Source: Prevotella communis | GTDB lineage: Bacteria > Bacteroidota > Bacteroidia > Bacteroidales > Bacteroidaceae | Length of the DNA: 64,000 bases | Direction: 5' to 3' | NCBI RefSeq assembly: GCF_022024115.1 | Contig: NZ_CP091792.1 | Coordinates: 2,046,001-2,110,000, forward strand | In this document: piece after piece, positions 32,649-41,673 of the stretch | Layout of the letters: every line of letters begins with the position of its first letter | Position numbering within the stretch: the stretch's first letter is position 1 | Program-made: the position numbers and the translations under genes | The notes under the pieces: generated by a model | What the model was told of the DNA's origin: nothing | Databases searched by the model: none | What the model saw: the letters and a program-made list of their open reading frames with translations, nothing else

Positions 32649-34391
32649 ATGAAAAAAGCACTCATATTAGGAGCACTCTTATTTGGCACTTTGCCTCATA
32701 CTATGGCACAAACAAAGACGGTGAACTTACGAATCGTTGAGACAAGTGATGTCCATGGCTATTTCTTTCCATACGATTTCGTAAACCGCAAGCCCTTGGA
32801 AGGAACATTAATGCGTATCAACTCTTACGTAAACAACCTACGCAATCAATATGGCGAGAACCTGCTGCTGATTGACAATGGTGACATCCTGCAGGGACAG
32901 CCCACTTGTTACTGGTCCAACTATGTGATGACCACAGATCAGAACATTGCAGCAAGAATGGTAAACTATATGAGGTATGATGCCGAGACAATAGGCAACC
33001 ACGATGTAGAACCTGGTCATGCAGTCTATGACAAATGGATTCGTGAAGTACGCTGTCCTATCCTGGGTGCCAATGTGGTAGAGAAAGAAAATGGGCAGCC
33101 ATACCTCAAGCCTTACGCCCTTTTCGTACGTGATGGCGTAAAGATTGCCGTCATCGGACTTCTCACTCCTACCATCCCCTGTTGGCTTAACGAATCTGTA
33201 TATGAAGGATTGGAATTCCACGAGATGGTCAGTTGTGCCAAGAAATGGGTGAAGCAGGTACGGGAGGTAGAACATGCCGATTTGGTAATAGGTCTTTTCC
33301 ATAGTGGAAAAGAAGGCGGACTGGTATTAAATGGTGCCGAGGAGGATGCCACAGCTCGTGTAGCACGTGAAGTACCAGGTTTTGACATCATCTTTTTTGG
33401 TCATGACCACCAGGTACACAATGAATGGATTGAGAACACAGATGGGAAACAGGTTCTGACACTCGACCCCTCCTGTTTTGCAGTGAACGTTGCCGATGCA
33501 CAAATCTGCCTGACTTATGAGAAAGGAAAACTCAGGAAAAAGGACATCAAGGGCGATATCGTCAGTGTACACAAAGAGCAGATTGATGAGCAAATGAGTC
33601 AGTATTTCCAACCAGACTTCAATCGCATTAAATCGTATGTTGACCGCAAGATTGGGCATTTTGAGACAACGGTAAGCACACGCGACTGTTTCTTTGGTAA
33701 TTCTGCTTTTTCTGATTTCATTCACAGTCTGCAGTTAAGCATCTCTGGAGCAGACATCTCATTTAATGCCCCCTTGGCATTTGACAGCAAGATTGAAGCC
33801 GGAGATGTCACGATGGCAGACATGTTCAAACTCTATCGTTTTGAGAACAAGATGTACGTACTCAATATGACAGGAAAGGAGGTACTTGGACATCTGGAAG
33901 AAAGCTATGACCGATGGGTAAACACCATGAAACGTCCAGAAGACCACCTGTTGTTACTCAACGATGCCTCAAAAGAAGACCAACAACGTACAGGTTTTCT
34001 GAACTATACATTTAATTTCGACTCAGCATCCGGTATCGACTATGAGGTTGACGTTACAAAACCTAACGGACAGAAAGTCAGGATTCTCAGAATGTCAAAC
34101 GGCGAACCATTTCAAATAAACAAAACCTATAAGGTTGTCATGAACAGCTATCGCGGCAATGGTGGTGGTGACCTGCTAACAAAAGGTGCGGGCATTCCCA
34201 AAGAGAAACTAAACAGTAGGATTATTTATCAATCACCTCTGGACTTGCGCCATTACCTCACACAAGAGATTGAACGTTTAGGAAACGTATCCCCTCAAGC
34301 AGCCCACAACTGGAAATTCACGCCAGAGGAATGGACCATCCCTGCAGCAAAACGTGATTACAAGCAATTATTTGGAGAAGAAAAGCAATGA
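32649..34391 (+). CDS. Secreted 5'-nucleotidase/2',3'-cyclic phosphodiesterase
   Basis: The 580-residue protein has a signal peptide (MKKALILGALLFGTLPHTMA). A metallophosphatase domain follows with the metal motifs ETSDVHGYFFPYDF, IDNGDILQG, GNHDVEPG and FFGHDHQVH, then a C-terminal 5'-nucleotidase domain with GNSAFSDF and NSYRGNGGGD. It should hydrolyse nucleotides in the periplasm. Its stop overlaps the nudC start (ATGA), so both are coupled. Confidence 0.93.
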   Translation: MKKALILGALLFGTLPHTMAQTKTVNLRIVETSDVHGYFFPYDFVNRKPLEGTLMRINSYVNNLRNQYGENLLLIDNGDILQGQPTCYWSNYVMTTDQNIAARMVNYMRYDAETIGNHDVEPGHAVYDKWIREVRCPILGANVVEKENGQPYLKPYALFVRDGVKIAVIGLLTPTIPCWLNESVYEGLEFHEMVSCAKKWVKQVREVEHADLVIGLFHSGKEGGLVLNGAEEDATARVAREVPGFDIIFFGHDHQVHNEWIENTDGKQVLTLDPSCFAVNVADAQICLTYEKGKLRKKDIKGDIVSVHKEQIDEQMSQYFQPDFNRIKSYVDRKIGHFETTVSTRDCFFGNSAFSDFIHSLQLSISGADISFNAPLAFDSKIEAGDVTMADMFKLYRFENKMYVLNMTGKEVLGHLEESYDRWVNTMKRPEDHLLLLNDASKEDQQRTGFLNYTFNFDSASGIDYEVDVTKPNGQKVRILRMSNGEPFQINKTYKVVMNSYRGNGGGDLLTKGAGIPKEKLNSRIIYQSPLDLRHYLTQEIERLGNVSPQAAHNWKFTPEEWTIPAAKRDYKQLFGEEKQ

Positions 34392-35188
34392 AACAATACT
34401 ATTTCGTATTCTGCAAAGACGACCTGATGCTAGAACGTCAGGCTGACGGTACGTACACGATTCCCTGCCAGGAAGAACCACCTACAGAGATAAAGCCCTG
34501 GACTACGATTCTAAACATCACGCCCCTGGATGGTATTGAAGTGAAAGCCTACAGCATTGACACGCCCCCAACAAACAGCCCCAACTTTCAACTTTCAACT
34601 TTAAACTATCAACTCTATGAGATGTGCCCCCTGCGTCAGAGTTACTACAAACTCCCCTACCCACTCTATCTGAAGGCAGGCAAATGCGCAGAGTTACTCT
34701 ATTGGGACCGCAACACAAAGTTCTGTGGTGTCTGTGGTGGTCAGATGCATTTTCACACAGACATCAGCAAGCGTTGTGAGATGTGCGGAAAAGAAGTTTG
34801 GCCCCAATTAGCCACGGCAGTTATCGTACTTATCCGCCGAGGCGACGAAGTATTATTAGCTCGCGGTCGTAACTTCCGTAGTGAATTCTATGGACTTATT
34901 GCAGGTTTTGTTGAGACAGGTGAGACTTTGGAGGAAGCCGTCAAGCGAGAGGTGATGGAAGAGACCGGCCTCACCATTAAGAACATCCAGTATTTTGATT
35001 CCCAGCCTTGGCCCTACCCCAGTGGATTAATGGTAGGTTTCACTGCCGATTATGAGAGCGGAGAGATTCATGTGCAGCGCGAGGAACTAACAAAAGCAGG
35101 TTGGTTCAATCGCACCAACCTGCCCAAGCTTCCAGAAAAGCTCTCTATTGCCCGCCGGCTGATTGACAACTGGCTCGGAGAGGATTAA
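34388..35188 (+). CDS. nudC: NAD(+) diphosphatase (NudC)
   Basis: NudC hydrolyses NADH or NAD to NMN and AMP and can decap NAD-capped RNA. The 266-residue protein has the zinc-ribbon cysteines CGVCGG and CEMCGK and the Nudix box GFVETGETLEEAVKREVMEE, followed by the SQPWPYPSGLM signature. Residues 65-76 (NSPNFQLSTLNYQ) come from a heptamer tandem repeat in the DNA, outside the catalytic region. Overlaps the nucleotidase gene by 4 bp. Confidence 0.93.
   Translation: MKQYYFVFCKDDLMLERQADGTYTIPCQEEPPTEIKPWTTILNITPLDGIEVKAYSIDTPPTNSPNFQLSTLNYQLYEMCPLRQSYYKLPYPLYLKAGKCAELLYWDRNTKFCGVCGGQMHFHTDISKRCEMCGKEVWPQLATAVIVLIRRGDEVLLARGRNFRSEFYGLIAGFVETGETLEEAVKREVMEETGLTIKNIQYFDSQPWPYPSGLMVGFTADYESGEIHVQREELTKAGWFNRTNLPKLPEKLSIARRLIDNWLGED
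34582..34616 (+). repeat. Heptamer array inside nudC
   Basis: CAACTTT x3, AAACTAT, CAACTCT: five 7-bp units, three of them identical. The array sits in the coding sequence and gain or loss of one unit would shift the frame before the Nudix box. Confidence 0.85.
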
Positions 35189-35979
35189 TATTCCAATAGT
35201 TTCTTGGTCATCTGACCATCAAAACCGATAAGTGTCTCTACCAGATAACAACTGGCAACATCCGGTATACAGAGGTTGGCATTGAAGTGGACGCCACGTG
35301 AATCGACGTGATCGTACTTAATATTACCCAAAACAGCCTGATCAAGGAACTGTTGTGGAACATCGTCAGCAAACATCTGTTTCTTGATATCACGTGAGAA
35401 AAGACATACAGACCCACGATAGAGACTAATGTGAATGATGTTGTCGTAATAGACATTGTCTACACTGACGCCATCACTATTATAGGTTTCCTTGGTCACC
35501 TTATACCTTGTTGGGTTTACAGCAATATACCAGTGATATCGCTCACCCCCAAACAACACCACGGAGTCAATTTTCAGGACTTCGTTCAGTGACAATATCT
35601 CTGGTTGATTATCCAAGAATGCCAAAGAATCCTCTTTGTTCTCACTCTTCTCCAAACGGACCTCTTCACCAGCCTGATTCTGGAAGCAGAACAAATGCTC
35701 CGTCTGTTTGGTTATTGCATATCGGTTTTCACCCAGGCAGAACGAGTCACTGACAATACGGAAATAAGAAGGCTGACTCGTAGAATCCGGAAAGAATATC
35801 GTATCGCCCTTCGCCAGGAACGAGACCTCTTCCGTCTCACTTTCAATCCAGATACCTTGCAGCATGGCTTTCGCCTCCAAGTCTTCTGGCGTTTCATTTC
35901 CTGAGACGTCATTACGCTGTTGCTTGCAAGCTACAAACGACAGGATTAAAAGAGATGCTATGATACAATACCTTATCAT
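35185..35979 (-). CDS. DUF4738-like lipoprotein
   Basis: This 264-residue protein has a lipoprotein signal (LLILSFVACK). An acidic linker follows, then a mostly beta protein with segments IDSVVLFGGERYHWYIAVN and DHVDSRGVHFNANLCIPD. It resembles a Bacteroidales lipoprotein family (DUF4738) with no known function. It overlaps the end of ugd by 4 bp and so belongs to the rfbC-ugd operon. It is also convergent with nudC. Confidence 0.65.
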   Translation of the reverse strand: MIRYCIIASLLILSFVACKQQRNDVSGNETPEDLEAKAMLQGIWIESETEEVSFLAKGDTIFFPDSTSQPSYFRIVSDSFCLGENRYAITKQTEHLFCFQNQAGEEVRLEKSENKEDSLAFLDNQPEILSLNEVLKIDSVVLFGGERYHWYIAVNPTRYKVTKETYNSDGVSVDNVYYDNIIHISLYRGSVCLFSRDIKKQMFADDVPQQFLDQAVLGNIKYDHVDSRGVHFNANLCIPDVASCYLVETLIGFDGQMTKKLLEY

Positions 35980-37292
35980 TTACCTATGCAATGATATTCA
36001 AATCCATTCTCGTCAAGTTCCTCTACATCAAAGATGTTACGTCCATCAATAACTAAAGGTCTGTGCATTGCCTTCTTGATAACGCCCCATGTAGGCAAAC
36101 GGAATTCCTTCCACTCTGTCAGCAACAAAAGAGCATCCGCATCAAGAACCGCATCATACATATCCCTGCAATATGTTACTTTATCACCAATTCTACGACG
36201 GCATTCATCCATGGCAATTGGATCATAGACACGGATACGACAACCTGCTGCTAGGAGTTTATCAATCATCACCAATGCAGTTGACTCACGCATATCATCA
36301 GTCTCAGGCTTAAACGACAAGCCCCACATCGCAATGGTTTTACCTTTAAGGTCTTCCCCCTGGTAAGCTTTCTGCAATTTATCAAAGAGTACAGACTTCT
36401 GCTTTTCGTTTACGCGTTCCACAGCCTTCAGGACTTCCATTGAATAGCCATTCTGATCTGCAGTCTTAATAAGGGCTTTCACATCTTTGGGGAAGCAAGA
36501 GCCACCATAGCCACATCCAGCATAAAGGAACTTTCTTCCGATACGCGTATCGCTGCCAATACCTGCACGGACCATATTCACATCAGCTCCTACCCGTTCA
36601 CAAAGATTGGCAATATCATTCATGAAAGAGATACGTGTAGCCAACATGGAATTTGCAGCATATTTTGTCATTTCGGCAGAAGGGATATCCATGAAGATAA
36701 CACGGAAATTATTGATAAGGAATGGCTTGTAGAGCTTTGTTAAAGCCTTCTTTGCCTTTTCACTTTCAACACCAACCACGACGCGGTCAGGACTCATAAA
36801 GTCCTTGATAGCATTACCCTCTTTAAGAAACTCCGGGTTCGAAGCCACATCAAAGGGAATATCAACTCCACGCTTCTTCAGTTCTGCTTCAATTGTCTGA
36901 CGTACCTTTTTAGCCGTACCGACAGGAACAGTTGACTTGGTCACCACCACAAGATAGCGGTTCAGGTTCTCACCAATGGTCTTAGCCACCTGCAACACAT
37001 ATTTCAAATCTGCAGAACCATCTTCATCGGGAGGTGTACCAACTGCAGAGAATACGATTTCCTGTTCATTAAGGATAGAAGCCAAGTCTGTTGTGAACTT
37101 CAATCGACCAGCCTTAACATTCTTCAGCACCAACTGATCCAGACCTGGTTCATAGATGGGGATTTCTCCATTTTTCAAACGTTCAATCTTCTGGGCATCA
37201 ACATCCACACACGTAACATTCACGCCTGTTTCTGCAAAACAAGTACCAGAAACCAGTCCCACATAACCTGTTCCTACAATTGCGATATTCAT
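35976..37292 (-). CDS. ugd: UDP-glucose 6-dehydrogenase
   Basis: Ugd oxidises UDP-glucose to UDP-glucuronate using two NAD. The 438-residue protein has the N-terminal GTGYVGLVSGTCFAE, the catalytic cysteine in YAGCGYGGSCFPKD, and a C-terminal UDP-binding domain with WGLSFKPETDDMRES. It supplies glucuronate for surface polysaccharide and is co-transcribed with rfbC (15 bp upstream). Confidence 0.96.
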   Translation of the reverse strand: MNIAIVGTGYVGLVSGTCFAETGVNVTCVDVDAQKIERLKNGEIPIYEPGLDQLVLKNVKAGRLKFTTDLASILNEQEIVFSAVGTPPDEDGSADLKYVLQVAKTIGENLNRYLVVVTKSTVPVGTAKKVRQTIEAELKKRGVDIPFDVASNPEFLKEGNAIKDFMSPDRVVVGVESEKAKKALTKLYKPFLINNFRVIFMDIPSAEMTKYAANSMLATRISFMNDIANLCERVGADVNMVRAGIGSDTRIGRKFLYAGCGYGGSCFPKDVKALIKTADQNGYSMEVLKAVERVNEKQKSVLFDKLQKAYQGEDLKGKTIAMWGLSFKPETDDMRESTALVMIDKLLAAGCRIRVYDPIAMDECRRRIGDKVTYCRDMYDAVLDADALLLLTEWKEFRLPTWGVIKKAMHRPLVIDGRNIFDVEELDENGFEYHCIGK

Positions 37293-37307
37293 ATACCTTA
37301 TTATATA

Positions 37308-37856
37308 TTAATCAAACACGACTGCATCTTTCAGCAATGGCTGTTGTAAGTCTTTCTCACTTGTCAACACCTCTTTGGGATCAATAGGCCATTTGATATC
37401 AAGCACTGGATCGTTCCAACAGACGCCAGCCTCAGCCTGAGGTGCATAGACATTATCAACCTTATAGGTAAAGATAGCCTCTTCACTTAACACCAGGAAA
37501 CCATGGGCGAATCCACGAGGAATGAAGAACTGGCGCTTATTATCCTCACTCAATTCAACCATGACGTGCTTTCCAAATGTAGGGGAACTCTTACGGACAT
37601 CAACAGCCACATCAAGCACACGACCTTTGATGACACGTACCAATTTTGCTTGTGCGAATTCACCTTTTTGATAATGCAGTCCACGGAGCACACCATAGGA
37701 TGACTTAGACTCATTATCTTGGATAAAATCCACATGACCGATATTGGCTTCGAACTCTGATTGTTTCCATGCTTCGAAGAAATAGCCACGCGCATCATTA
37801 AACACTTTTGGTTCAATTATAAAGACACCCTTTATTTCTGTTTCAATAAAATTCAT
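37308..37856 (-). CDS. rfbC: dTDP-4-dehydrorhamnose 3,5-epimerase
   Basis: RfbC acts in dTDP-L-rhamnose synthesis. The 182-residue cupin has VFNDARGYFFEAW, the LRGLHYQKG motif with the catalytic histidine, and FFIPRGFAHGFLVLSE. ATG 37856 was preferred to the preceding GTG. rfbA, rfbB and rfbD are not next to it. It heads the rfbC-ugd-lipoprotein operon. Confidence 0.96.
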   Translation of the reverse strand: MNFIETEIKGVFIIEPKVFNDARGYFFEAWKQSEFEANIGHVDFIQDNESKSSYGVLRGLHYQKGEFAQAKLVRVIKGRVLDVAVDVRKSSPTFGKHVMVELSEDNKRQFFIPRGFAHGFLVLSEEAIFTYKVDNVYAPQAEAGVCWNDPVLDIKWPIDPKEVLTSEKDLQQPLLKDAVVFD

Positions 37857-37886
37857 CACTTTTTCCGTATTCTTGTTTCAATGGTG

Positions 37887-37894
37887 CAAAGGTA
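37887..37894 (-). promoter_or_regulatory. -7 element of rfbC-ugd
   Basis: The minus strand reads TACCTTTG, 30 bp before the rfbC start. Confidence 0.65.
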
Positions 37895-37935
37895 CGACTT
37901 TATATTCAGATAAGATAAGATTTTTGCATTTTTTA

Positions 37936-37967
37936 TTTGCCCGATTCAGAAAAAAGCCGTACCTTTG
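37936..37967 (+). promoter_or_regulatory. Promoter of the HU-SPOR gene, predicted leaderless
   Basis: TTTG (37936-37939) and TACCTTTG (37960-37967) are 20 bp apart. The predicted start near 37971 coincides with the GTG start codon at 37972. Confidence 0.75.
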
Positions 37968-37971
37968 CAAC

Positions 37972-38964
37972 GTGAATGTACTTGAAAGACATATAGAGAT
38001 TTTATTGTTGAGCAATGATTGTGTCATTGTTCCCGGTCTTGGTGGCTTTATGGCACACCATGTTGATGCCCGATATGACGAGACAGACGGCACTTTCCTG
38101 CCACCACTTCGTACGCTGGGTTTCAATCCCCGTCTTACGATGAACGACTCTCTGCTCGTTCAATCATATATTGAAGCTTACGACATCAGTTACCCCGAAG
38201 CACTCAGACGCATCGAGGCTGAGGTTGCTGAGATACGTCAGCATTTGGAATCAAAGCGTGAATACGAGCTTAACGACATTGGTATCCTTCGCCTCAACCA
38301 AGAAGGAAATTTGGAATTTGAGCCATGCGAGGCAGGCATTCTGACACCATATCTTTATGGTCTCAGTTCTTTTGAGATGTCCCCACTCGTCGTAGAGACA
38401 AAGGTTCCTGTAGAAACACCTCAGAATGAAGACACAGCAAAGGTTCCTGAAGAAAGTGCTATTACCATCAAGATGTCATGGTTGCGCAATGCTGTTGCAG
38501 CAGCAGCAGCTATTATAGCATTCTTCATGATTGGCACACCTATTTCAAACGGTGACAGCGCCATGGAGATGCAGCAAAGTGCTTTCATCGCCATCCCTCA
38601 GCACACCATTATCTCACAGCAGCAGACTGCAGACGACATACAGGAGACACAGACCGTTTCCAAAGAAGATGCCAAAGACAGCATCTCTGCTGATGCTGAT
38701 ATAACCACAGAAGAAACCTCTTCAAAATCCACATACTGTATTGTATTGGCAAGTCAGGTAACCCAGAAGAATGCAGAGATCTTTATTGAGAAACTCAGCA
38801 AAGAAGGCTACTCTGAAGTCCGGTTAGTGACCAGCAAGAGCAACATGCTTCGAATTGTATATGGCAATTATGCCAGCGAAACAGAAGCAGCCAACTCGTT
38901 GCGCAGTCTTCGCAATAAGAGCGATTACTTCGAACAGTCATGGGTATTGGAGATTAAAGACTAA
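37972..38964 (+). CDS. CCDC81-like HU domain protein with SPOR domain
   Basis: The 330-residue protein opens with paired HU-related domains of the bacterial CCDC81 type (about 1-140: CVIVPGLGGFMAHHVDARYD and ELNDIGILRLNQEGNLEFEP). A transmembrane helix follows (about 165-185, AVAAAAAIIAFFMIG), then a Ser/Thr/Glu-rich periplasmic linker and a C-terminal SPOR domain (about 252-330). SPOR domains bind denuded peptidoglycan at division sites. It may link chromosome or protein structures on the inside with septal wall outside. The start GTG 37972 agrees with the promoter; ATG 37976 is out of frame. The FHA gene follows after 25 bp. Confidence 0.85.
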   Translation: MNVLERHIEILLLSNDCVIVPGLGGFMAHHVDARYDETDGTFLPPLRTLGFNPRLTMNDSLLVQSYIEAYDISYPEALRRIEAEVAEIRQHLESKREYELNDIGILRLNQEGNLEFEPCEAGILTPYLYGLSSFEMSPLVVETKVPVETPQNEDTAKVPEESAITIKMSWLRNAVAAAAAIIAFFMIGTPISNGDSAMEMQQSAFIAIPQHTIISQQQTADDIQETQTVSKEDAKDSISADADITTEETSSKSTYCIVLASQVTQKNAEIFIEKLSKEGYSEVRLVTSKSNMLRIVYGNYASETEAANSLRSLRNKSDYFEQSWVLEIKD

Positions 38965-38989
38965 GCAACCCCCTTTTAAACACTTGTAG

Positions 38990-39535
38990 ATGAAGCGCGT
39001 ACGCTGTCCGAAATGCGAGAACTATATCACATTTGACGAGACCAAATACACAGAAGGTCAGTCGTTGGTATTCCAATGTCCAGAGTGCAATAAGCAGTTT
39101 GGCATCCGCATTGGCGTTTCCAAACTTAAGAACACACAAAAGGAGGAAAACAGACAGATGGCAGACAGCAACGCTTCAACAGGAGAAACACCCTGCGGCA
39201 GTATTGTTGTTATCGAGAACGTGTTCCACTACAAGCAAATCATTCCCCTGCAGATGGGCGACAATGTTATCGGACGCCACCAGAAAGGAAACCCTATTAA
39301 CACAGCTTTCGAGACAGTAGACCCCAGCGTAGACTTAAACCACTGTACCATCAATGTAAGCCGAGACAAGCAAGGCAGATTAAAGTATATCCTGCGTGAC
39401 AACAACAGCAATACTGGTACATTCGTTGAAAATGTTGAGATTCCACCTCGCGAGCGACGTGTCATCGAAAGCGGCACCCTCTTCACGATTGGTGCAACCA
39501 GTATTATCCTTAAGGGCCCCGACGAAGAAGATTAA
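38990..39535 (+). CDS. Zinc-ribbon and FHA domain protein
   Basis: The 181-residue cytoplasmic protein has a four-cysteine ribbon (RCPKCENY and CPECNKQF, residues 6-34) followed by a linker. An FHA domain (about 75-175) carries IGRHQKGNP, DLNHCTINV and NNSNTGTFVENV. FHA domains bind phosphothreonine. The gene is in an operon with the HU-SPOR protein, suggesting a cell-division or envelope signalling pair. No Ser/Thr kinase is seen nearby. Confidence 0.88.
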   Translation: MKRVRCPKCENYITFDETKYTEGQSLVFQCPECNKQFGIRIGVSKLKNTQKEENRQMADSNASTGETPCGSIVVIENVFHYKQIIPLQMGDNVIGRHQKGNPINTAFETVDPSVDLNHCTINVSRDKQGRLKYILRDNNSNTGTFVENVEIPPRERRVIESGTLFTIGATSIILKGPDEED

Positions 39536-39556
39536 AGACAACCAAACATAAAAATA

Positions 39557-39594
39557 AAAAAAATGGAGGCATTCAATTGAACGTCTCCATTTTT
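39557..39594. terminator. Terminator after the FHA gene, shared with xylB
   Basis: AAAATGGAG pairs with CTCCATTTT, with A- and T-runs on the two sides, between convergent genes. Confidence 0.85.
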
Positions 39595-39608
39595 AATATC
39601 CGTTTCCT

Positions 39609-41099
39609 TTACAGGTTTTTATTCAATGTCTCTTTCCAAGCGGCATAAGCAGCTGCATATTCTGCACGATGCTTCTCGTCTGGTTCAATAACCTGCAACT
39701 TCTCCAAGGAAGCGAAAGCCTCATTTGCATCCTTATAGATACCAGCACCCATGCCTGCGCCCTTGGCAGCACCAACAGAGCCATCTGTATCATAGAGTTC
39801 AATTGTTGCTCCACTTACACCTGCCAATGTATCACGGAACAGTGGGCTTAAGAACATATTGGCCTTGCCTGCATGAATCTTCCTGATATCCATACCCATC
39901 TGCTGCATGATTTCCATACCATAGCAGAATGAGAAGACAATACCCTCCTGGGCAGCACGTACCAGATGAGCCTGTGAGTGCTTATTGAAGTTCAACCCGT
40001 TGACTGAGCAACCGATTTCACGATTCTCAAGCACACGCTCTGCACCATTTCCAAAAGGAACGATTGTCACGCCATCACTACCAATAGGAGCCTGAGCAGC
40101 CAAATCGTTCATCTCTGCATAACCAATACCAGGAGTAATATTACGGTGAACCCATGCATTCAGGATACCGGTACCATTGATACACAACAGTACGCCAAGA
40201 CGAGTCTGGTCAGCCTGGTGATTAACGTGAGCGAATGTATTAACGCGTGATTTAGGATCATAGTTAACGTCACCCAGCACGCCATATACCACACCTGAAG
40301 TTCCTGCTGTTGCAGCAATCTCGCCAGGATTCAACACATTCAAAGAGAGTGCATTATTGGGCTGGTCACCACCACGATAAGTAATTGGAGTTCCTGCCTT
40401 CAGTCCCATTTCTGCTGCAGCAGCCTCAGATACAACGCACTGCTCAGAGAAAGTTGGCACGATATCAGCTATCAATGACTGATCAAATCCATAATAGTCA
40501 AGCAAGAATTTGGCGACCTGATTCTCCTTGAAATCCCAGAACATGCCTTCAGACAAGCCACTCACCGTTGTGTTAGCAACTCCTGACAGACGCAATGCCA
40601 GATAATCACCAGGCAACATCACCTTATATATTTTATTATACAGGTCAGGTTCATTCTCCTTAACCCATGCCAACTTAGCTGCAGTAAAGTTACCTGGAGA
40701 ATTCAGCAAGTGCGACAGGCACTGCTCACTACCCAGATCACGGAAAGCAGCTTCGCCATAAGGCACAGCACGTGAATCACACCAGATAATAGCAGGACGC
40801 AAAGGCTGGTAGTTCTTGTCTACGCAAACCAATCCATGCATCTGATATGAAATACCAATGGCCTTAATTTCTTCAGCCTTAGCGCCACTTTCAGCCATAA
40901 TCTTCTTCAATGAGAGTTTTGCATACTCCCACCAAGAGTTAGGATCCTGCTCGGCCCAACCTATTTTAACAGCCATAATAGGTGCTTCCTTTTCTGGGAA
41001 GAAAGCAGAAGCCACACACTTGCCGCTATCGGCGTTGACTAATGATGCCTTGACAGAAGAACTGCCAACATCAAATCCTAATAAATACCTCATTGCCAT
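39609..41099 (-). CDS. xylB: Xylulokinase
   Basis: XylB phosphorylates D-xylulose with ATP. The 496-residue FGGY kinase has LLGFDVGSSSVKASL, ISYQMHGLV, the catalytic Asp in RGGDQPNNAL, ATAGTSGVVYG and the C-terminal GAAKGAGMGAG. No xylose isomerase or transporter is adjacent here. The start may be 41099 or the second methionine at 41093. It is convergent with the FHA gene and divergent from the polysaccharide locus. Confidence 0.93.
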   Translation of the reverse strand: MAMRYLLGFDVGSSSVKASLVNADSGKCVASAFFPEKEAPIMAVKIGWAEQDPNSWWEYAKLSLKKIMAESGAKAEEIKAIGISYQMHGLVCVDKNYQPLRPAIIWCDSRAVPYGEAAFRDLGSEQCLSHLLNSPGNFTAAKLAWVKENEPDLYNKIYKVMLPGDYLALRLSGVANTTVSGLSEGMFWDFKENQVAKFLLDYYGFDQSLIADIVPTFSEQCVVSEAAAAEMGLKAGTPITYRGGDQPNNALSLNVLNPGEIAATAGTSGVVYGVLGDVNYDPKSRVNTFAHVNHQADQTRLGVLLCINGTGILNAWVHRNITPGIGYAEMNDLAAQAPIGSDGVTIVPFGNGAERVLENREIGCSVNGLNFNKHSQAHLVRAAQEGIVFSFCYGMEIMQQMGMDIRKIHAGKANMFLSPLFRDTLAGVSGATIELYDTDGSVGAAKGAGMGAGIYKDANEAFASLEKLQVIEPDEKHRAEYAAAYAAWKETLNKNL

Positions 41100-41210
41100 T
41101 TATTTAAAAATTATTTCTTTACCTTAATTTATACGTCAAAAACGTCTTTTTCCCTAAAATATTTTCCAATAAAGACAAAAAACACTTTTATTGTTATTTT
41201 TTTTCTACAT

Positions 41211-41244
41211 TTTGTGCTCATTTCATTTTTTTTATATACCTTTG
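41211..41244 (+). promoter_or_regulatory. Promoter of the polysaccharide locus
   Basis: TTTG (41211-41214) and TACCTTTG (41237-41244) precede the receiver gene by 52 bp. No other clear -7 element is seen before 54.9 kb on this strand, so the genes to about 53.9 kb may be one long operon. Confidence 0.65.
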
Positions 41245-41296
41245 CACGTGATATATCAACAAAATAAGGTTAAAACGATTAAAATCATATTCATAT

Positions 41297-41665
41297 ATGA
41301 AAAAGAAAATTCTAATACTTGACGACAAAGAGACCATTGCAAAGGTCCTCTCGATTTACCTGATGAGCGACTACGATGTACAGTGGTTACCTGATGGATT
41401 GCAAGGTGTTAAATGGCTTCAGGCTGGCAACACACCAGACCTCATTATCTCTGATATCCGCATGCCGGGTATGCGAGGTGATGATTTCTTGGAGTGGATT
41501 AAGCAGAATGAGTTATTCAGTCACATTCCCGTCATCATGCTCTCAAGTGAGGACTCTACCAGCGAGCGTATCCGTCTGTTGGAAATTGGTGCTGAGGACT
41601 ACATTGTGAAGCCCTTCAACCCCATGGAATTAAAGATCCGCGTCAAGAAGATTTTGCCGAACTAA
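41297..41665 (+). CDS. Stand-alone response regulator receiver protein
   Basis: This 122-residue protein is only a receiver domain: KKILILDDKE with acidic residues, phosphoacceptor Asp in LIISDIRMPG, and VKPFNPMEL with the conserved lysine. There is no output domain. It lies 8 bp before the sugar transferase gene, which carries a receiver-like domain of its own, suggesting the two proteins interact to control polysaccharide initiation. No histidine kinase is nearby. Confidence 0.93.
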   Translation: MKKKILILDDKETIAKVLSIYLMSDYDVQWLPDGLQGVKWLQAGNTPDLIISDIRMPGMRGDDFLEWIKQNELFSHIPVIMLSSEDSTSERIRLLEIGAEDYIVKPFNPMELKIRVKKILPN

Positions 41666-41673
41666 GATAGATT

